A stretch of DNA of 56,502 nt from Chitinophagaceae bacterium (GTDB taxonomy: Bacteria; Bacteroidota; Bacteroidia; Chitinophagales; Chitinophagaceae), in contig JAICGN010000017.1 in the NCBI GenBank assembly GCA_025923075.1, forward strand, positions 1 to 56,502, read 5' to 3'. The stretch's first letter is position 1, and each line of letters opens with the position of its first letter. The position numbers were made by a program, and so were the translations under genes. Under the pieces are notes generated by a model, which was given only the letters and a program-made list of their open reading frames with translations, was not told where the DNA came from and made no database searches. This document shows, one piece after another, positions 7,917 to 15,811 of this stretch.

Positions 7917-8678
7917 TTATTTAGGCGTTAGCCATTCTTCCGTTTTTGTTTCCAGATTGATCCTATAAACCCCTCCCCGCATGCCAACAAACAGGTCATG
8001 ATTTAGAATCACGGCCGATTGCGGATAAAGTACATCCCAAAAACCATCCTTTTTAATAAAATCAAAGTTGTTTGTACCGTCAAAAAATAAAATTGTTTTG
8101 GTTGTAACGATTAGCATCCGGTTCTTGTAAGGCATTATAACCTGCGACTTTGACGGCAACTCAACCCACTCTTCAACTTTCCATGTCCCGTCCTCAAATC
8201 TCATTTCATTAATTCTTCCAAGATCAGTGTCCATATGAAAAACTCCATTTACCATATAGACTTTTTTCTTATACTCAAAAATATAGTCAACATTCGATCG
8301 TGAAATTTGGTAGGATGTATCTCCCTTTTCTGAAAACCAATAAAGAGCTCCGCCAAATTCGCCTTTATTAAATCCCACCAGGTAGCCGTTAGCAACTTTT
8401 TTCACCGTTCGAAATCCTTTCCAACTATAGGATCGCATCGTATCAAAGTAAAGTCTGAAGGGCAGTGTATCTGCAGATGGATATTTGGCAATCTTGTTTT
8501 GAGCAATTACCTGGCCGGAAGAATCTAAGGACACCAGCCAACTTGTCGGCGAGTTGTTGTATTGAAGAATCGCGGCGTCCGATGGCAGGTCATGCTTCTT
8601 CCATTTTTGTACAGGTTTCTGTCCAAAGCCATTTATTATAAAAAATAAAAGCACTACTGGCAAAAAACGCCTTTTCAT
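7917..8678 (-). CDS. Secreted hypothetical protein, possible beta-propeller
   Basis: 253 residues. The N-terminus is a cleavable-type signal peptide (RRFLPVVLLFFIINGFGQ). The rest is rich in short beta-strand repeats with aromatic residues and Gly/Asp turns (GYLVGFNKGEFGGALYWF, KKVYMVNGVF, NRMLIVTTKTILFFDG, HDLFVGMRGGVYRINLE), a pattern seen in beta-propeller or WG-like repeat proteins. I do not recognise a named family. It is divergent from recF, with 75 bases between the starts. Location is probably periplasmic or cell surface. Confidence 0.65.
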   Translation of the reverse strand: MKRRFLPVVLLFFIINGFGQKPVQKWKKHDLPSDAAILQYNNSPTSWLVSLDSSGQVIAQNKIAKYPSADTLPFRLYFDTMRSYSWKGFRTVKKVANGYLVGFNKGEFGGALYWFSEKGDTSYQISRSNVDYIFEYKKKVYMVNGVFHMDTDLGRINEMRFEDGTWKVEEWVELPSKSQVIMPYKNRMLIVTTKTILFFDGTNNFDFIKKDGFWDVLYPQSAVILNHDLFVGMRGGVYRINLETKTEEWLTPK

Positions 8679-8713
8679 TCTTACACTAAATTTACTTCAA
8701 AACACAGAACTCA

Positions 8714-8733
8714 ATCCCGATAATCATCGGATT
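8714..8733. repeat. CCCGATA/TATCGGG palindrome family, copy 1
   Basis: Reads AATCCCGATAATCATCGGAT, an imperfect copy of a palindrome found four times in the window (also 9893-9912, 13219-13236, 37637-37656). It lies in the recF/hypothetical divergent intergenic region. Confidence 0.7.
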
Positions 8734-8753
8734 AAATTTAATATTGCAACAAG

Positions 8754-9836
8754 GTGCTGCAACTCCATTCCATATCATTAACCCAATTCAAGAACTACAG
8801 CAACCGTTCATTCCGATTCAATGAACGAATCGTTGGCATTTGCGGCAACAATGGCGTTGGCAAAACTAACTTGTTGGATGCCATTCACTATTTATGTTTT
8901 ACCAAAAGTTATTTTACAAGAGACACTTTAACTGTTCAGAATGGCCAGCAGGGGTTTAGAGTCGATGGCAGCCTGGAACTAAATGACAAAAAAGAAAAAG
9001 CAATTTGCATTGTTCGTGAAACAGGTAAAAAAGAGTTCCTGGTAAATGACGCAGCCTATGAAAAGTTTTCAGAGCACATTGGTCGATATCCTTGTGTGAT
9101 CATTGCGCCGGATGATATCCAGATCATTACCGATGGCAGCGAGGAAAGGCGAAGATTTCTCGATGCACTTCTTTCACAAATCGATAAAGATTATTTGCAG
9201 CATCTGATTAATTACAACAAGATACTGCTTCAACGGAATTCATTATTGAAAAGTTTTTATGAAACAGGAAATAGAAACCTTTCATTGCTTGATGTATTGG
9301 ATGAACAATTGCTAAAACCCGGGAACTACATCTTTGAAAAGCGCAAAGAGTTTCTAATTTCTTTTTTACCTGCTGTAAAAAAACTTTATTCAGAAATAGC
9401 AAAACAGGAAGAAGAAACAGAATTGCATTACCAAAGTGAATTAAATCAATGCTCGTTTACAGAACTATTGCACCTGAACAGGCAGCGGGATATGGTAGCG
9501 CAAAGGACCACAGGGGGCATTCACCGGGATGATCTTGTTTTTAATTTAACCGGGCAATTATTTAAAAATATCGCTTCTCAGGGCCAGCGAAAAAGTTTGT
9601 TGTTTGCTCTTAAGCTGGCGGAAATGGATGTGCTAAAGGAAAATAAAGGGTTTGCTCCACTCCTTTTGCTTGATGATGTATTTGAGAAATTAGATGAGGA
9701 TCGTATCGCCAACCTGCTTTATCGCGTTTGTATTGAAAATAAGGGGCAAGTATTTATTACAGACACAAACGAAGAACGACTTTCACAGCATTTAGACATT
9801 TTATCAATAAACTATCAATTAATCCAATTGAGTTGA
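8754..9836 (+). CDS. recF: DNA replication and repair protein RecF
   Basis: 360 residues, normal RecF length. The start is GTG 8754, supported by a TAATATTG -7-like box at 8738-8746 and by the family N-terminus (LQLHSISLTQFKNY). Walker A is GNNGVGKTNLLDAIHYL (about 33-49); ERRRFLDALLSQ is the RecF signature; ASQGQRKSLLFALKLAE is the ABC signature and PLLLLDDVFEKLD is Walker B. RecF loads RecA at single-strand gaps with RecO and RecR. The downstream dciA gene on the same strand is a conserved neighbour in this phylum. Confidence 0.95.
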   Translation: MLQLHSISLTQFKNYSNRSFRFNERIVGICGNNGVGKTNLLDAIHYLCFTKSYFTRDTLTVQNGQQGFRVDGSLELNDKKEKAICIVRETGKKEFLVNDAAYEKFSEHIGRYPCVIIAPDDIQIITDGSEERRRFLDALLSQIDKDYLQHLINYNKILLQRNSLLKSFYETGNRNLSLLDVLDEQLLKPGNYIFEKRKEFLISFLPAVKKLYSEIAKQEEETELHYQSELNQCSFTELLHLNRQRDMVAQRTTGGIHRDDLVFNLTGQLFKNIASQGQRKSLLFALKLAEMDVLKENKGFAPLLLLDDVFEKLDEDRIANLLYRVCIENKGQVFITDTNEERLSQHLDILSINYQLIQLS

Positions 9837-9892
9837 ATAGTAAATGGTAAGCGGTCACATTTGGCCATATCACGGTTGGCTTTTTACTTTTG

Positions 9893-9912
9893 ATCCCGAT
9901 AGTTATCGGGAT
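9893..9912. repeat. CCCGATA/TATCGGG palindrome family, copy 2
   Basis: Reads ATCCCGATAGTTATCGGGAT: 9-base perfect arms with two central bases. It ends 7 bases before the TAACTTTG -7 box of dciA, so it sits where the -33 region would be. The 14 bases before it (CTTTTTACTTTTGA) also precede copy 3 at 13219, so the repeat unit is larger than the palindrome. Confidence 0.8.
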
Positions 9913-9919
9913 TAACTTC

Positions 9920-9927
9920 TAACTTTG
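9920..9927 (+). promoter_or_regulatory. -7 box of the dciA promoter
   Basis: TAACTTTG matches TAnnTTTG exactly and ends 5 bases before the ATG, so transcription may begin almost at the start codon. No -33 TTTG at the usual spacing; that position is taken by the palindrome. Confidence 0.55.
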
Positions 9928-9932
9928 TTTTC

Positions 9933-10214
9933 ATGGGTCAATATTCAATTGGTGATGCTATCCAGAAATTTTTAGAACAAAGCCGTATTAAAGGTTCGAT
10001 TCAGGCTTTACAAATCGAGGAACTATGGGGTGAGATAATGGGGAAAACAATAGCAAAATATACTGAAGAGATCAAGATCATTAACGATACACTTTTTATC
10101 ACCACTCATGTCGCACCACTAAAGCAGGAATTGGTTTTTCAAAAAGAAAAAATAAAGCTTCGTGTAAACGAAGCTCTTGGCAAGAATGTAATAAAAGAAG
10201 TTGTAATTAAGTAA
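9933..10214 (+). CDS. dciA: DUF721/DciA family protein
   Basis: 93 residues forming one DUF721 domain: SIGDAIQKFLEQSRI, then LQIEELWGEIMGKTIAKYT, then the strand-rich part with LFITTHVAPLKQELVFQK and a C-terminal helix. DciA is the replicative helicase operator or loader in bacteria lacking DnaC/DnaI, and DUF721 genes next to recF are typical of Bacteroidota. The protein probably works with DnaB at replication start. It converges with the CBS gene, whose stop overlaps it by 8 bases (10207-10214). Confidence 0.82.
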   Translation: MGQYSIGDAIQKFLEQSRIKGSIQALQIEELWGEIMGKTIAKYTEEIKIINDTLFITTHVAPLKQELVFQKEKIKLRVNEALGKNVIKEVVIK

Positions 10215-10653
10215 GTACTCCAAAACGACCCGCTTTACGGATCTCGGTATCAAAAATCTCTCCCCTGTTATTGACTGCTTCCTCTAATATGTCTTCTGAA
10301 GACACGATTCCACGGAACGAGAAATTCTCAAATACAGGCAGATAACGAACCCTGAACTGTCGCATCATTTGCATGCACTTTTCAACCGTATCCTCTACTG
10401 TTGCTGCAGGCAACCGTTTATTCATCACTGTTTCCACAGTTGTATTATTTGTTTTTTTCTTTGCAAATAATACTTTGCTTGTAATATCATGTTCTGTAAT
10501 GAGTCCGATATATTTTTCATCGTCATCCATTACGATGAGGTATTCCACGTTCTCGCAGCACATTTGACTCAGTGCTTTGTCAACTGATGCAGTTGGTGAA
10601 ACTGTGTGGAAATGAGGTTCTTTTTTTGCGAGGATTGAAGTTACTTTTTCCAT
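10207..10653 (-). CDS. CBS-domain pair protein
   Basis: 148 residues from ATG 10653; a GTG six bases upstream is an alternative. Two CBS modules fill the protein: first FHTVSPTASVDKALSQM to KYIGLITEHDITSKVL, then RLPAATVEDTVEKCMQMM to FRGIVSSEDILEEA. The pattern GLITEHDI and GIVSSEDI marks the ends of CBS domains. Stand-alone CBS pairs bind adenosine nucleotides and act as energy sensors on partners. No partner domain is fused. The gene follows the permease gene on the same strand, with a 200-base gap. Confidence 0.88.
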   Translation of the reverse strand: MEKVTSILAKKEPHFHTVSPTASVDKALSQMCCENVEYLIVMDDDEKYIGLITEHDITSKVLFAKKKTNNTTVETVMNKRLPAATVEDTVEKCMQMMRQFRVRYLPVFENFSFRGIVSSEDILEEAVNNRGEIFDTEIRKAGRFGVLT

Positions 10654-10856
10654 ACGCACAGGTTTAATAGGTTTAGTAATCGATTTGACTGCGAGCCTAC
10701 GGTCATTTTCAAGTTACGAATAAAATATAACCAAAAAGCCAGATGTTTGTCAATGTGTAAAAAAAAGTCCGCCGGTTTATTGCAAATGTCATGCTTGAAA
10801 ATAATCTCAGGAATAAACTTATGTAATGAAATTGTAAAGTTTGACTTGTGCAAGTC

Positions 10857-11906
10857 TTATAGCATCCGAACTCTTGGATCCACCATACCATACAGAATGT
10901 CAGCAAGTATATTAATAACAATAAAGAATGTGGCTGAGATAAGGACTGCGCCCATTACTACGGGGAAATCCAGTTTTTCAAGGGCATCGACAGTTACCTT
11001 ACCGATGCCCTTCCACCCAAAAATATATTCGACGAAGAATGCACCGGCCAGCAACTCTGCAAACCAGCCCGTGACCGCTGTGATCACCGGATTCAACGCA
11101 TTCCGAAGGGCATGTTTCCAGATCACTTGCGTCTTGCTTAACCCTTTTGCATAAGCGGTTCGGATATAATCCTGACTGAGCACATCAAGCATGGCACTCC
11201 GGGTAAGCTGTGTAATGATCGCCAACGGGCGAATACCAAGTGTAAATGCGGGTAAAATAAGATTACGCAAGGTTAATTTACGTTCGCCGGTTATTTCATC
11301 CACATCAAACCAGTTCCCATTGATATGTAGCCCGGTCCAGTCAGATAATAGAAATCCAAAAATGTATGCGACCACAATGCCCATAAAAAATGATGGCGCC
11401 GAAATGCCAACAATACTCGCAAAAACCGATGAGGTATCCAACCAGGTCCCTTTCTTGACCGCGGCAAGCACACCCAGTGGTATACCAATTAAAATTGCGA
11501 TGAACATTGCTGTGAATGCAAGGATCAAAGTGCCTGGTAAGGCTTCTGTCAATACGCTTCCCACTTCCTTTTTTGTTTGATAAGATTTGCGGAGATAGGG
11601 AACTTTTATTCCTGCTTTTGTTTCTCCCCCAATAAAAATTCCTTTTAATTTTTTTTCTTTTATCTCCTTTGAAGAATGAATTGCTACAGGTGAAACATCA
11701 TTGATGTAATACAAAAACTGTTTCCACTTCGGCTGATCAAGGTAAAGTTCCTTACGTATGTTAGCCTGTGTTGCCGCATCACCGGTTTGTCCCATAATAA
11801 GGCGTGAAGGATCTCCAAAACCCTGGAAAAGAAAAAAAACAAGGATAACCACACCTGCCAGTACAAGCAGGCCATAAAGAAGTTTTTTGATTACAAAAGT
11901 TAGCAA
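10857..11906 (-). CDS. ABC transporter permease, DppB/OppB type
   Basis: 349 residues. The first helix FVIKKLLYGLLVLAGVVILVFFLF and the following GDPSRLIMGQTGDA are typical of the DppB/OppB/GsiC family, which imports peptides or nickel. The core EAA motif region LRNALNPVITAVTGWFAELLAGAFFVEYIFGWKGIG and the end DILYGMVDPRVRM are well preserved. The segment between helices 1 and 2 has an extra soluble loop of about 70 residues (DVSPVAIHSSKE to RKSYQTKK), as in many Bacteroidota homologues. The partner permease, ATPases and binding protein are not in the window. It is followed downstream by the CBS gene. Confidence 0.88.
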   Translation of the reverse strand: MLTFVIKKLLYGLLVLAGVVILVFFLFQGFGDPSRLIMGQTGDAATQANIRKELYLDQPKWKQFLYYINDVSPVAIHSSKEIKEKKLKGIFIGGETKAGIKVPYLRKSYQTKKEVGSVLTEALPGTLILAFTAMFIAILIGIPLGVLAAVKKGTWLDTSSVFASIVGISAPSFFMGIVVAYIFGFLLSDWTGLHINGNWFDVDEITGERKLTLRNLILPAFTLGIRPLAIITQLTRSAMLDVLSQDYIRTAYAKGLSKTQVIWKHALRNALNPVITAVTGWFAELLAGAFFVEYIFGWKGIGKVTVDALEKLDFPVVMGAVLISATFFIVINILADILYGMVDPRVRML

Positions 11907-11943
11907 GTGAGTTGTTACTTATAAAATGTTACCCGTTTCCGGT

Positions 11944-11971
11944 TGCCGGTAATCAGTAGCTGGCAACCAGC
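11944..11971. repeat. Word-like hairpin repeat (GGTTGCCGGTAATC...)
   Basis: The stretch GGTTGCCGGT then AGCTGGCAAC forms arms of about 7 bases (GTTGCC/GGCAAC) and belongs by style to the GTTGCC/GGCAAC word repeats. It lies between the BT_3928-type stop and the permease start. Confidence 0.5.
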
Positions 11972-11988
11972 AACTAAACTCTATATTA

Positions 11989-13185
11989 TTACTTTTCAAT
12001 AACTTTACTAGCTTCATCGAAATTTGCATGGCTCCATTTGGCCTCTACTCTTCCATTATTTAACAAATACAGTGTTTGAACAGCTCTTGAGGCAGTGCGA
12101 ATTGCTGTAAAGTCACACGAAAGCACATTGATGTTCTGAAAGCCCATTTGGGAATAAACTGCCATTGCTGAATCCCGGTTCGTTGTTACAAAATAAAAAG
12201 GAATTCCTTTTTTGTGTGCTTCGGCGTAAACTGCTAGCAAATCATTTTTCCAGGCAGGGTCTTTATCAGGCAGAATGTTGTTAAATAACAATAAGGATTT
12301 GGGCTGGGATAAAATAACCAGGGTTGAATCAGTGGTTGTTTCAACTCCTGTCGAATCCGCATGTTTTGCACCGGTCAAAGCAAACCCTCTTATCGGGGGC
12401 TCATTGTTTTTTCCTTTCCTTACCAGTTTATCATAACGATTAACGAATTTGTACACGGAGTCATTAAAATCAGCGGGGAACTTATCGGCAGTAAATTCAA
12501 CTTTCTGCCCTTGTTTTTCATAAACAAAAGTCATCACGATACTATCAGGAACGGCATTTGCCGGCATCTTCATTTTCTCAGGTATACTACTTCCTTTTTT
12601 AAAAGGTAAACAATCCACCGGTGGCAGATACCGCAAAGCATACCATTGTAAACCAAAACTGAACACTGTCGCTAAAAACATTAAGCCGGTATTCACCCCC
12701 GGAGAGAAAAGTGGTTTTATATGTCGTCTTGCAAAAAGAAGAACGAGAATTAATATGGAAAGCAAAACATCTTTATAGAACGAATATTCCGGAGTGATTT
12801 TTATACAATCGCCAAAGCAACCGCAATTGGTGGGTCTGCCTGTTTTATATGTATACCCGGTAAGAATTGTAAAAAATACCATTAGTAATAATAACAACCA
12901 ACTGAATAATTTCATTCGCCATCCCAGCAACAAAGCAGCGCCGGCAATAATTTCAAATGCATTCATGGTCACAGATAAAAACAAAGTATGATCGTTAAGA
13001 AAATGAAATAAGTTGGTCAATGCATTCTTCAGAAAGAAGCTACTGGTCGCAAGATCAGCATTCCATACCTCGAAATACTCTTCCATTTTATAGGCAGTAC
13101 CCAGCGGATCATTGGCTTTTACCAAACCGGAAAAAATAAAAAGTAACCCGACAAAAATTCTGATAATATTGATAGCTATTTTCAT
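11989..13185 (-). CDS. BT_3928/DoxX-like family membrane protein
   Basis: 398 residues. The N-terminal 160 residues form a DoxX-like four-helix membrane domain: RIFVGLLFIFSGLVKANDPLG, TMNAFEIIAGAALLLGW, SWLLLLLMVFFTILTGYTY with TNCGCFGDC, and DVLLSILILVLLFAR. A thioredoxin-like periplasmic part may follow the fifth helix, but no CxxC is evident there. This architecture is what Bacteroidota genomes list as BT_3928. It begins 42 bases after the DUF1599 stop, suggesting an operon. Possible role: quinone-linked or redox membrane protein, unproven. Confidence 0.72.
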   Translation of the reverse strand: MKIAINIIRIFVGLLFIFSGLVKANDPLGTAYKMEEYFEVWNADLATSSFFLKNALTNLFHFLNDHTLFLSVTMNAFEIIAGAALLLGWRMKLFSWLLLLLMVFFTILTGYTYKTGRPTNCGCFGDCIKITPEYSFYKDVLLSILILVLLFARRHIKPLFSPGVNTGLMFLATVFSFGLQWYALRYLPPVDCLPFKKGSSIPEKMKMPANAVPDSIVMTFVYEKQGQKVEFTADKFPADFNDSVYKFVNRYDKLVRKGKNNEPPIRGFALTGAKHADSTGVETTTDSTLVILSQPKSLLLFNNILPDKDPAWKNDLLAVYAEAHKKGIPFYFVTTNRDSAMAVYSQMGFQNINVLSCDFTAIRTASRAVQTLYLLNNGRVEAKWSHANFDEASKVIEK

Positions 13186-13218
13186 TCGACAAGGATATTT
13201 TTTGACTTTTTACTTTTG

Positions 13219-13236
13219 ACCCGATAGCTATCGGGT
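13219..13236. repeat. CCCGATA/TATCGGG palindrome family, copy 3 (perfect)
   Basis: ACCCGATAG followed by CTATCGGGT is a perfect 18-base palindrome. The DUF1599 gene ends inside it: the minus strand reads ACC CGA TAG, so Thr, Arg and the stop codon come from the repeat. It is preceded by CTTTTTACTTTTGA as in copy 2. Confidence 0.85.
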
Positions 13237-13782
13237 TTTTACTTTCTCCTCGCTCATCAGGATCAACGCAAAAACCGCGTAGTTTACAATATCAAGGTAA
13301 TTGGCATCAATGCCTTCACTCATGATCGTTTTTCCATCGTTGACTACTATTTGGCGTATCCGCTGCAACTTCATCAAAATAAGATCAACAAAACTTTGCT
13401 GGCTCATGCTGCGCCATGCTTCCCCATAATCGTGATTCTTATCCTCCATCAGTCTTTTAGCAATCCCAACCTTTTCATCAAACATCGGAGATATCCTGTC
13501 AACCGGCATTTCTTCGGGATCGTTTTCTGTTAAGTCTAATTGTAAGAGCCCAATCACCGCATAATTGATGATGCCTTTGAATTCTGCTGAAATATCATCC
13601 GCTACCTTTTGTTTACCGGTTTCCTGAATGGTGCGGATACGCTGGGCTTTAATAAAGATCTGGTCAACGATTGAAATCGTCCGTAGTACTCTCCATGCCG
13701 TTCCATAATCTATTGCTTTTCTCAAAAAAATTTCTTTACAGGAACGGATCACTTCGTCGTATTGCTTGTCGGTTGTTGTCAT
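13228..13782 (-). CDS. DUF1599 domain-containing protein (tandem repeat)
   Basis: 184 residues from ATG 13782; the upstream TTG extension (13797) lies in a repeat and is rejected. Two homologous halves: CKEIFLRKAIDYGTAWRVLR and later KRLMEDKNHDYGEAWRSM, each followed by (V/I)DQ or VD, ILMKLQRIR or IFIKAQRIR and INYAV or VNYAV. The family is a Bacteroidota protein of unknown function. The final residues (VKTR) and stop are encoded by a palindromic repeat. It sits just upstream of the BT_3928-type gene. Confidence 0.85.
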   Translation of the reverse strand: MTTTDKQYDEVIRSCKEIFLRKAIDYGTAWRVLRTISIVDQIFIKAQRIRTIQETGKQKVADDISAEFKGIINYAVIGLLQLDLTENDPEEMPVDRISPMFDEKVGIAKRLMEDKNHDYGEAWRSMSQQSFVDLILMKLQRIRQIVVNDGKTIMSEGIDANYLDIVNYAVFALILMSEEKVKTR

Positions 13783-13790
13783 ACTGTTAA

Positions 13791-13889
13791 TGATCAATGG
13801 TGAATGGTGAATTTAGAATACCAAAAGCAAATGAGGCTTCAAAAATAAAGTAACCGTTTTTTTGACGATTGACCATTCACCATTGACCA
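13791..13889. repeat. Paired inverted word repeat flanking the folP leader
   Basis: Left arm 13791-13812 and right arm 13868-13889 pair over 22 bases with 20 matches; the shared core reads TCAATGGTGAATGGT. The 55-base loop is AT-rich. It lies between the divergent DUF1599 and folP genes, so a folded transcript could affect either. Confidence 0.8.
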
Positions 13890-13935
13890 CTCACCTTCAC
13901 TATCTTTATCGCCAAAAATAACGAACAAAAAGCGA

Positions 13936-14763
13936 ATGTTTACATTGAATTGTAAGGGAAGATTGCTTGTGGTGGACAAACCCCTTGTGATGGGAATTAT
14001 CAATGCAACACCCGATTCATTTTTTGGAGGCAGCCGCTTTACTGTAGTGGATGAAATAGTGGCGAAAGTTGGAAAAATGCTGAGCGATGGGGCCGACTTA
14101 ATTGATATCGGCGGGCAAAGCACAAGACCTGGCAGTGAATTGATCGCTCCGGATGACGAATTAAAGAGAGTTGTTCCTGCAATAGAAGCAATTATTCGAA
14201 AATTTCCTGACGCGTTTATTTCCATAGATACTTTTTATTCCAAAGTCGCCCTGGCTGCTCTAAACGCCGGCGCGACAATTGTAAACGACATCAGTGCGGG
14301 GAGCATGGACAAACACATGATTGAAACCGTTGCCGAATTAAAAGTTCCTTATATACTCATGCATATGAAGGGAACGCCCCAAACCATGCAGCAAAATCCA
14401 GTTTATGAAAATGTGAACCGTGAAGTGCTGGATTTCTTTATTGCAAAAATAAACGACTTAAGAAAAGCTGGTATTCTTGATATCATTATTGATCCCGGTT
14501 TTGGATTCGGAAAAACAATTGATCACAATTTTGAGTTGCTGAAAAATCTTCCTGTTTTCAAAATGCTTGACAAACCGATCTTGGTCGGCATCTCCCGCAA
14601 ATCCACTATTTACAAAACACTAGGCGTAAGTGCTGATGAAGCACTGAACGGTACATCTGTTCTCAATACTATTGCCTTAATGAATGGTGCGTCCGTTCTT
14701 AGAGTTCATGATGTAAAAGAGGCGAAAGAAGCCGTCGCACTTTTTTTAGCGACAAATAAATAA
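13936..14763 (+). CDS. folP: Dihydropteroate synthase
   Basis: 275 residues, full length. It joins p-aminobenzoate to the pterin pyrophosphate in folate synthesis and is the sulfonamide target. Motifs: MGIINATPDSF (about 19-29), DIGGQSTRPGS (57-67), SIDTFYSKVA, MHMKGTPQTMQ, IDPGFGFGKT and GISRKSTIY near the C-terminus. A TATCTTTA -7-like box (13901-13908) lies 27 bases upstream. It is divergent from DUF1599, with a paired inverted repeat between, and converges with the FKBP lipoprotein gene. No other folate gene is in the window. Confidence 0.95.
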   Translation: MFTLNCKGRLLVVDKPLVMGIINATPDSFFGGSRFTVVDEIVAKVGKMLSDGADLIDIGGQSTRPGSELIAPDDELKRVVPAIEAIIRKFPDAFISIDTFYSKVALAALNAGATIVNDISAGSMDKHMIETVAELKVPYILMHMKGTPQTMQQNPVYENVNREVLDFFIAKINDLRKAGILDIIIDPGFGFGKTIDHNFELLKNLPVFKMLDKPILVGISRKSTIYKTLGVSADEALNGTSVLNTIALMNGASVLRVHDVKEAKEAVALFLATNK

Positions 14764-14796
14764 AAAACCTCTTTCCCGTTGAAAGAAAAGAGGTTT
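14762..14796 (-). terminator. Terminator of the FKBP lipoprotein gene
   Basis: Arms AAACCTCTTTC and GAAAGAAAAGAGGTTT with a short bulge pair around a GTTG-type loop. The T-run is on the minus strand (TTTTTTATT), so it ends the leftward FKBP transcript; the same hairpin sits next to the folP stop. Confidence 0.7.
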
Positions 14797-14812
14797 ACTC
14801 AAAATTCTTACT

Positions 14813-15802
14813 TTATTGATTTACTCTCATAGGATTTTTGCCTGCAATTGAATCTGCCACTCTTTTCTCAGCATAAGCTTCAAGCTGCGTGTTGCTCACA
14901 TTTAAGACTTCAATATCGAAGACCAGCGATTCAAAAGGCTTACCACCAGGGCCAGCTCCTTTACCATAAGCAAGGTACCCGGGAACAAATAATGTTCCTT
15001 TCCCCCCTTCATTAAATAGGGTAAATCCATCGTCCCATCCTTTAATAACTTCGGCTTTACCTAACGCGAAAATATATTCACTGGATTCAAATAAACTGTC
15101 GGTTGCCAAAAATCGTCCGGCATATTTCGCTGTTATATATTTTCCATTTGCTACGGGCTCACCGTTCCCTTTTTCTTTAACAAAAACATAGGTACCACCA
15201 GGTGCTTTGACCGCATTTATATTCCGTTTTGCGAGATAGGCTTCTATTTCTTTTTCTTCTTTTTCTATTTCGCCGGATTTTTTAAATTCTTCCACTTGCT
15301 TTGCCTGCATATCCTTCATCTCCTGTTCCCGGCGTGGCTTGTCTTTTTCCACTTCGGCTTTGTAATCTGCTTCCACAGTACTATCAGATCTAAAAATCTC
15401 AAGGATCTTTATATATGTTTTTATCTGATCTCCCTTTTTACCATACGGGATTTGTGCCTGCATTCCCTTTTTTATTAACGTATCAAAAGACTCCACGATA
15501 ACCGCGCTATCACCTTTTCTCATCATAAATAAAACTTCCAGCGGGCTATAGGAAATTCCCGGATCTTCAGTATACACCTGGAAAGCTGGCATCTTACCAT
15601 AAGTAGTGTAGAGAAGTGAATCATTTATTTTACGGATAAAATTGAACTTTATTACATTCTTGTTTTTGGCCAGTGAATCGTTGCTGTCACCCGGAAAGAT
15701 CTTATACACCAGCCCGGTCTTTGTTTTTTTGTAGTCGGTGCCGCAAGAAACCATAACTATGGCAAGCGCCCCCGCGACAAACAATCTGATTTTTGTTTTC
15801 AT
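14813..15802 (-). CDS. FKBP-type peptidyl-prolyl isomerase, lipoprotein
   Basis: 329 residues. The signal peptide ends with IVMVSC, a lipobox with Cys at about residue 20, so the protein is probably anchored to the periplasmic face of a membrane. The C-terminal 110 residues contain a full FKBP domain (KYITAKYAGRFLATDSLFESS, VIKGWDDGFTLFNEGGKG, LFVPGYLAYGKGAGPG, LVFDIEVLNV). The N-terminal part (about 45-140) looks like a second, degenerate FKBP-like module, with a charged helical linker rich in Glu and Lys between. It follows the NrnA-type gene by 9 bases. Confidence 0.87.
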   Translation of the reverse strand: MKTKIRLFVAGALAIVMVSCGTDYKKTKTGLVYKIFPGDSNDSLAKNKNVIKFNFIRKINDSLLYTTYGKMPAFQVYTEDPGISYSPLEVLFMMRKGDSAVIVESFDTLIKKGMQAQIPYGKKGDQIKTYIKILEIFRSDSTVEADYKAEVEKDKPRREQEMKDMQAKQVEEFKKSGEIEKEEKEIEAYLAKRNINAVKAPGGTYVFVKEKGNGEPVANGKYITAKYAGRFLATDSLFESSEYIFALGKAEVIKGWDDGFTLFNEGGKGTLFVPGYLAYGKGAGPGGKPFESLVFDIEVLNVSNTQLEAYAEKRVADSIAGKNPMRVNQ

Positions 15803-15811
15803 TGTATTTTT

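Noticed and set aside
9985-10020. GGTTCGATTC, a tRNA T-arm-like sequence
   Set aside because: It lies inside dciA and has no acceptor stem or anticodon arm around it.
10857-11906. A complete peptide ABC transporter
   Set aside because: Only one permease gene is present; the neighbours are unrelated to transport.
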